A stretch of DNA of 32,824 nt from Verrucomicrobiota bacterium (lineage in GTDB: Bacteria; Verrucomicrobiota; Verrucomicrobiia; Limisphaerales; CAIMTB01). Shown here piece after piece: positions 16,202 through 25,500 of this stretch (position 1 is the stretch's first letter; each line of letters starts with the position of its first letter). The stretch is taken from positions 1 through 32,824 of the forward strand of contig CAUJJW010000010.1 in assembly GCA_963205105.1 (NCBI GenBank). The letters are read 5' to 3'. Made by a program: the position numbers and the translations under genes. Below the pieces are notes generated by a model. That model saw nothing but the letters and a program-made list of their open reading frames with translations, was not told the DNA's origin and made no database searches.

Positions 16202-17101
16202 ATGAGCCGCCTGGATGCCCGCGTTGTCCGCGGTTGGATCGCCGCCCTCGCTCTCGCTTGCACGTTGCCGTGCCCTCGTCTCGCTGGCGCCGATTCTCCG
16301 CCCGAGTCTCGTTCACCCGCCATCTTCCCGTTCTGCATCGACTGGCACGACTCCCGAAAACGGACCTTCACCGAACAGGCCGCCATGTTGAAGGACCTCG
16401 GCTACAACGGGGTCGGGCACATCGGGCTGGACAAGGTCGCCGAACGCCTCAAGTCCCTCGATGACGCCGGGCTGAAACTCTACCAAATCACCATGACGGT
16501 CGAAGTCGGCCCCGCCAAGGAGCCCTTCGATCCCCGGTTCACCGAAGTCCTCGCACTCGTCAAAGGACGCGGCGTGCAGTTTGCGCTCCTGGTCAACGGC
16601 ATGAAGCCCTCGGACCCGGCCGTCGATCCTCATGCCGTGATGATTCTCAACCGCCTCGCCGACCTCACCCGCGGCACCGACGCCCAACTCCTGCTCTACC
16701 CGCATCTCGGTTCCTGGATCGAACGCATCGAAGACGCCTGCCGGGTTGCCGACCAACTCAACCGTCCGGAAGTCGGCGTCATGTTCAACCTCTGCCACTG
16801 GCTCCGAGTGGATGCGTCCCGCGATTACCGCCCGCTTCTGGAACGAGCCAAGCCACGACTCTGGGCGGTCTCAGTCAACGGCGCCGATGTCCGCGATGAG
16901 AAACCCGGCTGGGATCGCTATATCCAGCCGCTCGGCAAGGGGTCGTTCGATTTGGCGGGGTTCCTCGCCACGCTCCGCGACGTCGGCTACAACGGCCCCA
17001 TCGGCCTCCAATGCTATGGCATCGGCGGCGACACCCGAGAGCATCTCGCCGCCTCCATGGCCATGTGGCGAACCTTGCGACCGCAGTACGCCAACCGCTA
17101 A
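16202..17101 (+). CDS. Exported sugar phosphate isomerase/epimerase-like TIM barrel
   Basis: The ATG at 16202 yields 299 residues with an N-terminal signal peptide (GWIAALALACTLPCPRLAGA). The frame upstream of it overlaps the MITE-like repeat. The mature part is a xylose-isomerase-like barrel: FPFCIDWHDS, LKDLGYNGVGHIG, YQITMTVEV, VGVMFNLCHWLRVD and a C-terminal GYNGPIGLQCYG. Metal-binding positions are less obvious than in the cytoplasmic paralogue at 11252. Exported members of this family commonly sit next to Tat-exported Gfo/Idh/MocA genes in Verrucomicrobiota and Planctomycetota, as here, 10 bases upstream of one. This suggests the two proteins act on the same sugar outside the cytoplasm. 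Confidence 0.85.
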   Translation: MSRLDARVVRGWIAALALACTLPCPRLAGADSPPESRSPAIFPFCIDWHDSRKRTFTEQAAMLKDLGYNGVGHIGLDKVAERLKSLDDAGLKLYQITMTVEVGPAKEPFDPRFTEVLALVKGRGVQFALLVNGMKPSDPAVDPHAVMILNRLADLTRGTDAQLLLYPHLGSWIERIEDACRVADQLNRPEVGVMFNLCHWLRVDASRDYRPLLERAKPRLWAVSVNGADVRDEKPGWDRYIQPLGKGSFDLAGFLATLRDVGYNGPIGLQCYGIGGDTREHLAASMAMWRTLRPQYANR

Positions 17102-17111
17102 CACTTCTCTC

Positions 17112-18413
17112 ATGAAAACACCCGCCACCCACCTCACCCGCCGTTCCTTCCTCGGCCAAACCGCCATTCTCGCCGGTTCCCTGGCCCTCGCCCATCCGGG
17201 TCTCGCCCAAACCGCGTCCAAACCTCGCACCCGTGTCCTCTCGGCAAACGACCGCATTCGAGTCGGCATCATCGGCGTCGGCGGTCGCGCCCGCTGGATT
17301 CTCAAGAATGAAGCCATGCCCGGAGCCGACGTGGTCGCCGTTTCCGACTGCTTCCTGTCGCGCATGGACGAAGCCGCCAGCCAGGTGGCCGGTGGTGACC
17401 GCTGGAAGAAATACCCGCGCTACCAGGACATGCTGGAGAAGGAGAAGCTGGACGCGGTGTTCGTCGAGACCACCACCCACGCCCGGGTCCTCATCGCCAT
17501 CGAAGCCATGCAGGCCGGCTGCGATGCCTATGTCGAAAAACCCCAAAGCCTCACCATCGCCGAAGGTCGGGTCCTGGTGAACGCCGCCAACCACCTCAAA
17601 CGCGTCGTTCAAACGGGTTCCCAACAACGCTCCATGCCGATCAACGCCTACGCCAGCCAACTGGTCCGCGAAGGCGCCATCGGAAAGGTCCACACTGTCG
17701 TCGTCTGCAATTTCCGCGGCCCCAAGACCTGGAATCCCAAGGACGAACCCAACCCCATGCCCGAGGGCCTCGATTGGAACCAGTGGTGCAATCAGACCGA
17801 GCTCCGCCCCTACTACATGGACCTCCAGTTCAAGTGGAGCGACTACGAGGACTACGACGGCGGCGGTCAGATCGGCGGGGTCAGCGGCTGGGGCACTCAC
17901 AGTCTCGATCAGGCCCAGTGCGGTCTGGGGACCGACGATACCGGCCCCGTTGAAATCTGGCCGGAACCCCCGGGCGGGCCCACGTGCAAGGTCACCATGC
18001 GCTACGCCAACGGCACCCTGCTCAAACTGGAGGGCAAGGACCGCGGCATGGAGGATCTCGGCGCCATCTTCCTGGGTGAAAAGGGAAAGATCGAAATCCT
18101 CCGCGGCGATTTCCTCACGGACCTGCCGGAACTCAAACGCGACGCACCGCCTCCCACGCCGCAGGGACCGAAGGAATCGATCCCGCACATTCAGAATTTC
18201 TTCGACTGCATGCGGAGTCGCAAGGCCACGGCCGCCGACGCCGAGACCGGTCATCGCGCGACCACCGTCTGCCATCTGGTGAACATCTGCCGCAAGGTGC
18301 AACGCCGGCTCCGCTGGGATCCCAAGGCGGAACGCTTCCTCGACGACGATGCCGCCAACCAACTGCTCGCCCGCCCGCGCCGCAAGGGCTTCGAGCTACC
18401 GAAGGTCGGGTGA
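17112..18413 (+). CDS. Tat-exported Gfo/Idh/MocA-family oxidoreductase
   Basis: The 433-residue protein begins with a Tat signal (LTRRSFLGQTA, Arg10-Arg11, then a hydrophobic region ending AQTASK). The Rossmann domain carries VGIIGVGGRARWIL; the family motif EKP is intact (DAYVEKPQS), and GSQQRSMP follows. The C-terminal domain has DYDGGGQIGGVSGWGTHSLDQ, a block typical of this exported subfamily. It differs from the paralogue at 9843, where EKP reads EKS. The predicted role is NAD(P)-dependent oxidation or epimerisation of a sugar in the periplasm. It is separated from the upstream isomerase by only 10 bases, so they form an operon. Confidence 0.92.
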   Translation: MKTPATHLTRRSFLGQTAILAGSLALAHPGLAQTASKPRTRVLSANDRIRVGIIGVGGRARWILKNEAMPGADVVAVSDCFLSRMDEAASQVAGGDRWKKYPRYQDMLEKEKLDAVFVETTTHARVLIAIEAMQAGCDAYVEKPQSLTIAEGRVLVNAANHLKRVVQTGSQQRSMPINAYASQLVREGAIGKVHTVVVCNFRGPKTWNPKDEPNPMPEGLDWNQWCNQTELRPYYMDLQFKWSDYEDYDGGGQIGGVSGWGTHSLDQAQCGLGTDDTGPVEIWPEPPGGPTCKVTMRYANGTLLKLEGKDRGMEDLGAIFLGEKGKIEILRGDFLTDLPELKRDAPPPTPQGPKESIPHIQNFFDCMRSRKATAADAETGHRATTVCHLVNICRKVQRRLRWDPKAERFLDDDAANQLLARPRRKGFELPKVG

Positions 18414-18422
18414 CCTCGGTTT

Positions 18423-18443
18423 GGGGGAGCCCTTTCCCCCTTT
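18423..18443 (+). terminator. Weak hairpin after the oxidoreductase gene
   Basis: GGGGGA-GCCCTT-TCCCCC forms a 6-bp stem and is followed only by TTT. It lies between the oxidoreductase stop (18413) and the sigma factor start (18479). It could be a weak terminator, but the T-tract is short. Confidence 0.3.
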
Positions 18444-18478
18444 CGCCCGGCGTGCGGCAGACCTAGCCTCGCGTCGCT

Positions 18479-19282
18479 ATGACCGGGCAGCCCAAGGATC
18501 GCGGCTGGTTTCTGACCACGCACTGGAGTGTGGTGCTGGCGGCAGGCTGCCCGGATTCCCCACAGTGCGCCGCGGCACTGGAACAGCTCTGCCGGGCCTA
18601 CTGGCATCCGCTGTACGCCTACGTCCGCCGCCGTGGTTACAACGAGGACGAGGCCAAGGATCTCACCCAGTCCTTCTTTGGCGAACTGCTTCAGCGCGAA
18701 GGCCTCCGTCAGGCGACCCAGGATCGCGGGCGATTCCGCTCCTTCCTCCTGGCGGGCATGAAGAATCACCTCGCCAATGCCTGGGACCACGCCCACCGCC
18801 AGAAGCGTGGCGGCGACGCGGTGATCTTCTCGCTGGATGCCGAGGATCCGGAGGATGGGAATCATTTCGAGCCCATGGAACATGAGACGCCGGAGTCGGT
18901 CTTCGAGCGGCGATGGGCGCACACCCTGGTCGCCCATGTGGTGCGTCGGCTGGAGGAGGAACAGGGCGACGACGTGCGACGGCAACGGTTCGAGGTGTTG
19001 CGCCCCTTCCTGCTGCGTCAGCGGCTCGAAGCGGGTTACGACAACGCCGCCCGCCAGCTCGGCATGTCCCATTCCGCAGTCACCTCCGCGATTCATCGGA
19101 TGAGGCTGCGCTTTCGCGAACTGTTCCGTTCGGAGATTGCCCGAACCCTGGCCGACCCGGCGGAGGTGGACGCGGAGATTCGTCATTTGGTGCAGGTGCT
19201 CAGCCGGTCCGAGCCGGCACAGGATGCCGCTGCCGATCCGCCGCCCGACGGAGAAGAATCCCCGATTCGCGCGAAAGAGTGA
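18479..19282 (+). CDS. ECF-like RNA polymerase sigma factor
   Basis: The 267-residue protein has sigma region 2 at ~33-100 (LCRAYWHPLYAYVRRRGYNEDEAKDLTQSFF split across helices; the DLTQ.FF element contacts core polymerase). Region 4 is at ~170-225 (YDNAARQLGMSHSAVTSAIHRMRLRFRELF). A longer linker than in classical ECF factors and the start TTHWSVVL are typical of the planctomycete/verrucomicrobial group linked to Ser/Thr kinases. The last ~35 residues are acidic and proline-rich. No anti-sigma gene is present. The gene lies 27 bases upstream of a Ser/Thr kinase gene on the same strand, so phosphorylation-based control of the sigma factor is a reasonable inference, as proposed for related sigma/kinase pairs. 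Confidence 0.9.
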   Translation: MTGQPKDRGWFLTTHWSVVLAAGCPDSPQCAAALEQLCRAYWHPLYAYVRRRGYNEDEAKDLTQSFFGELLQREGLRQATQDRGRFRSFLLAGMKNHLANAWDHAHRQKRGGDAVIFSLDAEDPEDGNHFEPMEHETPESVFERRWAHTLVAHVVRRLEEEQGDDVRRQRFEVLRPFLLRQRLEAGYDNAARQLGMSHSAVTSAIHRMRLRFRELFRSEIARTLADPAEVDAEIRHLVQVLSRSEPAQDAAADPPPDGEESPIRAKE

Positions 19283-19309
19283 GCCGACGTTCACTTTAGA
19301 ATCCTGTCG

Positions 19310-22300
19310 ATGGTGAACCCCATTCCGGCCCTCTGCCCCGTCTGCGGCGCCGCCTTGCCAGCCAACGACCCATCCGGGCTTTGCGTGGGTTGTGTGTTCC
19401 GCGACATGGCGAACCCAATGGATTTCTCCGACCTGGACACCGAGTCGTCGGAGCCGAATGGATCGCGTGAATTTGGCGACTTCGAGCTGTTGAGCGAGAT
19501 CGCGCGCGGCGGCGCAGGGGTGGTGTATCGCGCACGCGATGTCCGACTGAACCGGATCGTCGCCCTCAAGGTGCTGGTCGCCGGCGAATTTGCCGCGCCG
19601 GAGTTCCTCAGCCGATTCCGAACCGAAGCGGAGGCGGCGGCCCTGCTCGACCATCCGAACATTGTGCCGATCTACGAGGTCGGCGGTCACGATCATCGGC
19701 CATTCCTGAGCATGAAGCTCATCGTGGGCGGCACCCTAGCCGCCTCCGCCCCCTCGGGTCCCGAGGCGGCCGCGCGCCTCATGTCCACCCTGAGTCGAGC
19801 GGTCCATTATGCCCACCAACGCGGCATCCTCCACCGCGACATCAAGCCAACCAATGTCCTCGTGGATGCCGATGGCGTGCCGTACCTGACGGATTTCGGT
19901 CTCGCACGAGTGCTCCAGCACGACAGCCACCTGACACGAACCGCAGCCGTGCTCGGCACTCCCAGCTTCATGGCTCCCGAACAGGCCGCCGGAAACAGCC
20001 GTGAACTGACCACCGCCGCGGACATCTGGGGTCTGGGCGCGGTGCTGTACCATCTGCTCACCGGTCACCCACCGTTCGCCGGAGCAACTGCGGTCGAAAC
20101 CCTTCGTCGCGTGGTCGAAAAGCCCCCGGCTGCGCCACGCAGCCTCAACCCCGGCGTGCCGCCGGATCTGGAGGTCATCTGCCTCAAGTGCCTCGAAAAG
20201 AACCCCCGGGACCGATACGCCTCCGCCGAGGCCCTGGCCGAGGATCTCGATCGCTGGCTGGCGCACGAACCGATCCATGCCCGACCCGCCACCGCAACCG
20301 AGTGGGTGGTGAAATGGTGCCAGCGCAATCCTGTGCTCGCTGTGCTCCTGGTCCTGCTCCTCGTCGTGACTGGGGTGGGTGCGGCCGGGCTTCTCTGGCA
20401 GTCCCGCAAAACACAGCGCGCACTCCGCGATGCCCACCGGGCCCTCTACGCCGCCGAGATGAGCCTCGTGAAGCAGGCCTGGCACGAAGGCAACGTGGCC
20501 CGTGTCCGGGCCCTGCTCGACCTGCTCGTGCCCGCGCCAGGCATGGAGGAACTCCGCGGCTTTGAATGGCGCTACTTCCATGGGCTAGCCACTGGCCGAG
20601 ACACCGACCGCATCCCCACGGGGGACAACGTCCAGAGCGTGGCCGTCAGCCCAGACCGATCCACTCTCGCCCTGGGCTCGGGCAATGGCGCGATCTGGCT
20701 CATGGACGTCGCCTCACGCCAGGTCCGGACCACATTGACCAACGCAGCCGCTCCAGGCGCCCGGGCGGTGGCGTTCTCCCCTGACGGTCGTTATCTCGCA
20801 GTGGCCACCACAACGCCCACGCTTCGGGTTTGGGATCTCACCACCCGCGAGACGTTCGCCGAGGTCAGGCTCGGCACCGATTGGCTGGAGCGCGTGTCGT
20901 TTTCCGCCGATGGCCGGTTCCTCGCCGCCGCTTCCCGCCCCGACGGGGTGATTGGTCTCTGGCATTTTCCGTCGCTCATTCCGATCGATGTGCTGGCGCC
21001 CGGTCCCAACCAACGCCCCTCGCTGGCCTTCACCCGAAGCGGCGACGAGGTGGTCTTCGCCGATGGCGAGGGTGTCCTGTTTGTCCATCCCCTCGCGCCT
21101 GGCGGGAAATCCAGGCGAGTCGTGCGCACCGGTTCCACGGTGGTGAACGTCCTTGGCACACCGGACGGCACCGGCGTGGTGACGACCGCCACCGACGGTT
21201 CGGTGAAGGTGTGGTCGCTGGCCGATGGAAGTGAGCTGCGACGATTCGTGGGGCATCCAACCTGGGTGACCTCGGCGGCTTACTCGGCCGACGGGAACCG
21301 CCTGGCCACGGCCAGCACCGACGGAACCCTCCGCGTGTGGGACGCGTTGACGGGGTTGGAACTGGCCCGATTGCTCGGTCACACCGCCTGGGTGAATGAC
21401 GTGCGTTTCCTGGATGCAGACACCGTCGTCTCGGGAGCCGACGATGGGGATCTTCGGCTTTGGCCGTGGGAATCTTTTCGCAACCAGCACGAGGTCGCGG
21501 AATACCGACTGCCTTCAGGCGAATTGCCAGTCAACCGACCCTGGCCAGCCATCGCCATCGGACCCGACAGCCGCTTCCTGGTGCTGTCCCGCCAGGCCGG
21601 CAGCGCGGTCCTGTGGGATTGGACCAAGGGCGCGGCCGTGGACCGGTTTCAAGCCGACTCCCTTCCCCTGCACGCCATCGCCTATTCACCCGACGGGCAT
21701 TGGCTCGCCTCCGGTGGCGAAGGAACGACCGTCCGCTTGTGGCGCATGACCGACGGGAAGCCTGTCGCTCATGCCGTCCAACTCCCGGTGAGCCAGGAAA
21801 AGGCCATGGTGCTGCGTCTGCGCTTCGCCACCGACGGCACCTCATTGGCGATGGCAGACCGATATGCCATCCAGATCTGGTCGGTTCCCGACGGGCAGCT
21901 CCGGCAGTCCATGGTCCTGAGTCCCCGGGAGCACCATTTGAGCGCCGTGGAATTCACACCCGACCTGAAGTCCGCATTCGTGACTTCCTCGGGTCTGCGC
22001 CGCGGGGTGATCGAAGCACGGCGACTTTCATCGCCACAGTGGCGACAGGATCTTGTGGGACACGAGAACATCGTGGTCGACCTCGCGCTCTCGCCCGACG
22101 CCGGCTGGCTCGCGTCCGCCTCACTGGATGGCACCCTTCGACTCTGGGATGCACGCCGACTGTCGCCTGTGGCGGTGTTGCGTGGACATTCCGGGGCGGT
22201 GACCGCCGTGGACTTCGCCCCGGATGGCCGCACCCTCGCTTCAGCAGGGGCCGACGGCACGGTGCGGCTGTGGAGCGTCCCAGCCCGACGCGAGGTCGCG

Positions 22301-22417
22301 GTGATGCCCGGGGCCGTGGCTCCACTGACCCGCGTTCGCTTTACTCCGGATGGCCGCCATCTGCTCGCCTTCGCCGCCGCCGATCTCATGCGGGTGTGGT
22401 CCACCCCTCCCTATTGA
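19310..22417 (+). CDS. Transmembrane Ser/Thr protein kinase with C-terminal WD40 repeats
   Basis: The 1035-residue protein starts with a zinc-ribbon-like segment (CPVC at 9-12, CVGC at 25-28). A complete kinase domain follows at ~57-320: glycine loop ARGGAGVVY, Lys87 (ALKVL), HRDIKPTN (175-182, Asp177), DFG (195-197) and GTPSFMAPEQA. A single membrane helix (~341-363) separates the kinase from the extracytoplasmic part. That part has a connecting helical region (~370-430) and a series of WD40-like blades from ~435 to the end (SPDG..LA....DGT.RLWD pattern, about ten or more), probably one or two propellers. The kinase is expected inside and the propellers outside, sensing a ligand or partner. 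It follows the sigma factor gene by 27 bases. Confidence 0.93.
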   Translation: MVNPIPALCPVCGAALPANDPSGLCVGCVFRDMANPMDFSDLDTESSEPNGSREFGDFELLSEIARGGAGVVYRARDVRLNRIVALKVLVAGEFAAPEFLSRFRTEAEAAALLDHPNIVPIYEVGGHDHRPFLSMKLIVGGTLAASAPSGPEAAARLMSTLSRAVHYAHQRGILHRDIKPTNVLVDADGVPYLTDFGLARVLQHDSHLTRTAAVLGTPSFMAPEQAAGNSRELTTAADIWGLGAVLYHLLTGHPPFAGATAVETLRRVVEKPPAAPRSLNPGVPPDLEVICLKCLEKNPRDRYASAEALAEDLDRWLAHEPIHARPATATEWVVKWCQRNPVLAVLLVLLLVVTGVGAAGLLWQSRKTQRALRDAHRALYAAEMSLVKQAWHEGNVARVRALLDLLVPAPGMEELRGFEWRYFHGLATGRDTDRIPTGDNVQSVAVSPDRSTLALGSGNGAIWLMDVASRQVRTTLTNAAAPGARAVAFSPDGRYLAVATTTPTLRVWDLTTRETFAEVRLGTDWLERVSFSADGRFLAAASRPDGVIGLWHFPSLIPIDVLAPGPNQRPSLAFTRSGDEVVFADGEGVLFVHPLAPGGKSRRVVRTGSTVVNVLGTPDGTGVVTTATDGSVKVWSLADGSELRRFVGHPTWVTSAAYSADGNRLATASTDGTLRVWDALTGLELARLLGHTAWVNDVRFLDADTVVSGADDGDLRLWPWESFRNQHEVAEYRLPSGELPVNRPWPAIAIGPDSRFLVLSRQAGSAVLWDWTKGAAVDRFQADSLPLHAIAYSPDGHWLASGGEGTTVRLWRMTDGKPVAHAVQLPVSQEKAMVLRLRFATDGTSLAMADRYAIQIWSVPDGQLRQSMVLSPREHHLSAVEFTPDLKSAFVTSSGLRRGVIEARRLSSPQWRQDLVGHENIVVDLALSPDAGWLASASLDGTLRLWDARRLSPVAVLRGHSGAVTAVDFAPDGRTLASAGADGTVRLWSVPARREVAVMPGAVAPLTRVRFTPDGRHLLAFAAADLMRVWSTPPY

Positions 22418-22531
22418 GTCGCTCCTTAAGTAACAGCACCACCTCGCCAATCCACGGGTAGCGTGGTAGCCTGAGCCTCGATTGTCCGGGCGAACGATCC
22501 TGTCCGCGTCGCAGGACATCGACCATCGACC

Positions 22532-25500
22532 ATGTCATCGTTTCGAACCTTCTGGCGCCTGGTAGTCGCCGTTTTCGGCGCTCTTCTCATCGAACATCAC
22601 GCCTTCGGCCAAGGCATCTTCTTCTCGGAAATCATGTACCACCCGGCCGGGACCAATGTGCTCGAGTCCTGGTTCGAACTGGAAAACCGCGGCACCTCCA
22701 GCATCTCGCTCGCCGGCTGGCGCCTCACCCGGGGTGTGACATTCACTTTTCCTCCCCAGGCCAGCATCCCCGCCGGAGGTCACCTCGTCGTCGCCGCCCA
22801 TGCCGCCACGTTCAGCGCCCGCCACCCATCCGTCTCCAACGTCGTCGCCGGCTGGACCGGTACCTTGAGCCACGACGGTGAGGAACTCCGACTCGTCGAT
22901 GCCTCCGACAACCTGGTCGAAAGCATCACCTACGCCCCCGAAGGCGACTGGGCCATGCGAAAGCTCGGCGATCCCGACGCCTTCGACCTCCGCGGCTGGG
23001 AGTGGTTCGCCGAACATCGCGGATTGGGGAAATCCCTCGAACGCGTCAACGCCGGACTCCCCAATGGGCTCGGCCAGAACTGGGGGGACAGCGTCGCGGA
23101 GGGCGGCACTCCCGGCTTGCCCAATTCCAACGCGGAAACCAACAGCGCCCCACTGCTCGACGAGGTCCGTCATTCACCTGCGGTGCCCAGCTCCTCCGAC
23201 CCCGTCACCATCACCGTCCGACTGTTCGACGAATCCGCGAACGGCCTCCAGGCGACGGTTCACTGGCGACAGGACGGTCAACCGGTGTTTCAGAACACCA
23301 CCCTGTACGATGACGGTGCCCACGGGGATGGACTCGCGCTCGACGGTCTCTTCGGAGCGGTTCTTCCACCCCAACCTCACGGCACGCTCATGGAATTCCA
23401 CCTGACCGCGCGTGACGCCGACGGTCGTGAACGGGCCTACCCTCGCGTGGAGCCCGTCGGAGCTGAAAACCGCACCGCCACCCTCGCGTACCAGGTTGAC
23501 GACACCCTCCACTCATCCGACCAGCCTCTGCACCGACTCCTCCTGACGCGGGCCGAATATGATTACCTCGCCGACCGGGTTTGGAACGACGAACCCCTCA
23601 GCGATGCCGCAGTCAATGGAACCTTCATCAGCACGGACGGCGTGCTCGAGGGCGGAACCACCACCCAGGTGCGGTACCTCTGCGATTTCCGAAATCGGGG
23701 ACATGGCACCCGGCTGTCGAATCCACACAACTTCCACATCGGATTTCCCAAGGACCGCCCCTGGAAGAACCGAACCGGACTGAACCTCAACACCCAGTAC
23801 ACGCACGCCCAGCAACTCGGCAGCGCCTTGTTCCGTCGTTCCGGAGTGCCCATGCCCGAATCGCGGGCGGTGCAGGTCCGGATCAACGGCGCCCAACTCG
23901 CGAAGCCTGCCCAGGAACAATTCGGATCCTACGCCGCCAACGACCCCATGGACGACCGTTTCGTTCAACGCCAGTTCCCGTTGGACGCCCAGGGCAACCT
24001 CTACCGCGGCATTCGGGACATGCTCCCCGGTGTGGATTCCGATGCGGACCTGGCCTGGCACGGACCCGACTTCTCCGCCTACACCAACGCGTACACCAAG
24101 GAAAACCACGCCTTCCGCAACGACTGGTCCGATTTCATCCAGTTGCTCGACGTTCTGAACCACGCCCCGGATGCCACCTACGCCCAGGAGCTGCGGGCCG
24201 TCGTCAACGTGGACCAGTGGATGCGCTACTTCGCCGTCAACACGCTGCTCGACAACCGCGAAAACAGCCTCGGCAACGGGCAGGGCGATGATTTCGGCCT
24301 CTACCGCGGCACCCGCGACACCCGCTTCGTTCTGATCCCCTACGACATGGACGCCGTGCTGGGCCGCGGCACCCGCACGGAAACCTACGCCGACGGACTG
24401 TGGCGCATGACCAACATCGCGGTCATCGATCGGTTCATGAAACACCCGGAGTTCGTCCCATTCTACTTCCAGCACCTCGATCAACTCGCCCATTCCGTCT
24501 TCTCCCCGGAACAGATGGATCCGTTCCTGGACCAGCAGGTCGGCAATTACATCAGCCCACTCGCGCTCTCAAACCTGAAGGCGTTCAACGCCAGCCACCG
24601 GGAGTATGTCCTGTCCCGCTACCCCCACGCGCTGACCGTCTCCCATTCGCTTCCCGTCACCGGTGGGCTCCCCAGAACTTCCAGCCCCACGCTCGCTCTC
24701 CAGGGAACCGCGAATCCTGCCACAACCCGGTCCCTAACAGTCCAAGGTGAACCCTCGGTCTGGTCCGCGTGGCAGGGAACCTGGACCGCCCCCAGCGTCG
24801 CGCTGCATCCCGGACTCAATCGGATCGAAATCCGCGCCTTTGGCCTGGATGGATCCACCTTGGAAACGACGCTCCTGGAAGTCGTGTATGACGACGGCTC
24901 CGTTGCAGGCTCCCCCAATTCCATCACCGCCGACACTGTTTGGACCGCGGCCGGCGGCCCATACGCCATCGACCGCACTCTCACCATCGCTTCAGGCGCG
25001 ACCTTGACCTTGGAACCGGGCGTATCGGTCTACCTCGGGCCCGACGTGGATTTCATGGTCGAGAACGGCGGCCGACTGATTGCCCTCGGCTCGGAGAGCG
25101 CTCCCATCCAATTCATCTCACCGCCCGGCACCTCCACGCCTTGGGGCGGGGTGATCATCCGGGGCGATGCCGGTTCACCGGAGACCCGGTTGTCGCACGT
25201 GCACTTCGCCGGCAACGGCACCACGTGCATTGAATCGTTGGGCGGCACCGTGGCCCTGGATCACCTGAGGTTTGGCACCCCGTCCGAACCGTACGTGTCC
25301 CTCGACGACAGCTCGTTCGTGGTCAGCCACTGCCATTTCCCGGCAACCACGGATTCCTTCGAACCCTTCCATGGCTCGGGTGGCATCAAGGCAGGCGGCC
25401 GCGGCATCATCCGCCACTGCTTCTTCGGTTCGAGCCGAGGGTACAGCGACATCATCGACTTCACCGGCGGCAACCGTCCCAACCAGCCCATCCTCGAGTT

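Noticed and set aside
16875..18362. 495-codon minus-strand open frame
   Set aside because: It is antisense to the exported oxidoreductase, which has a full set of family motifs.
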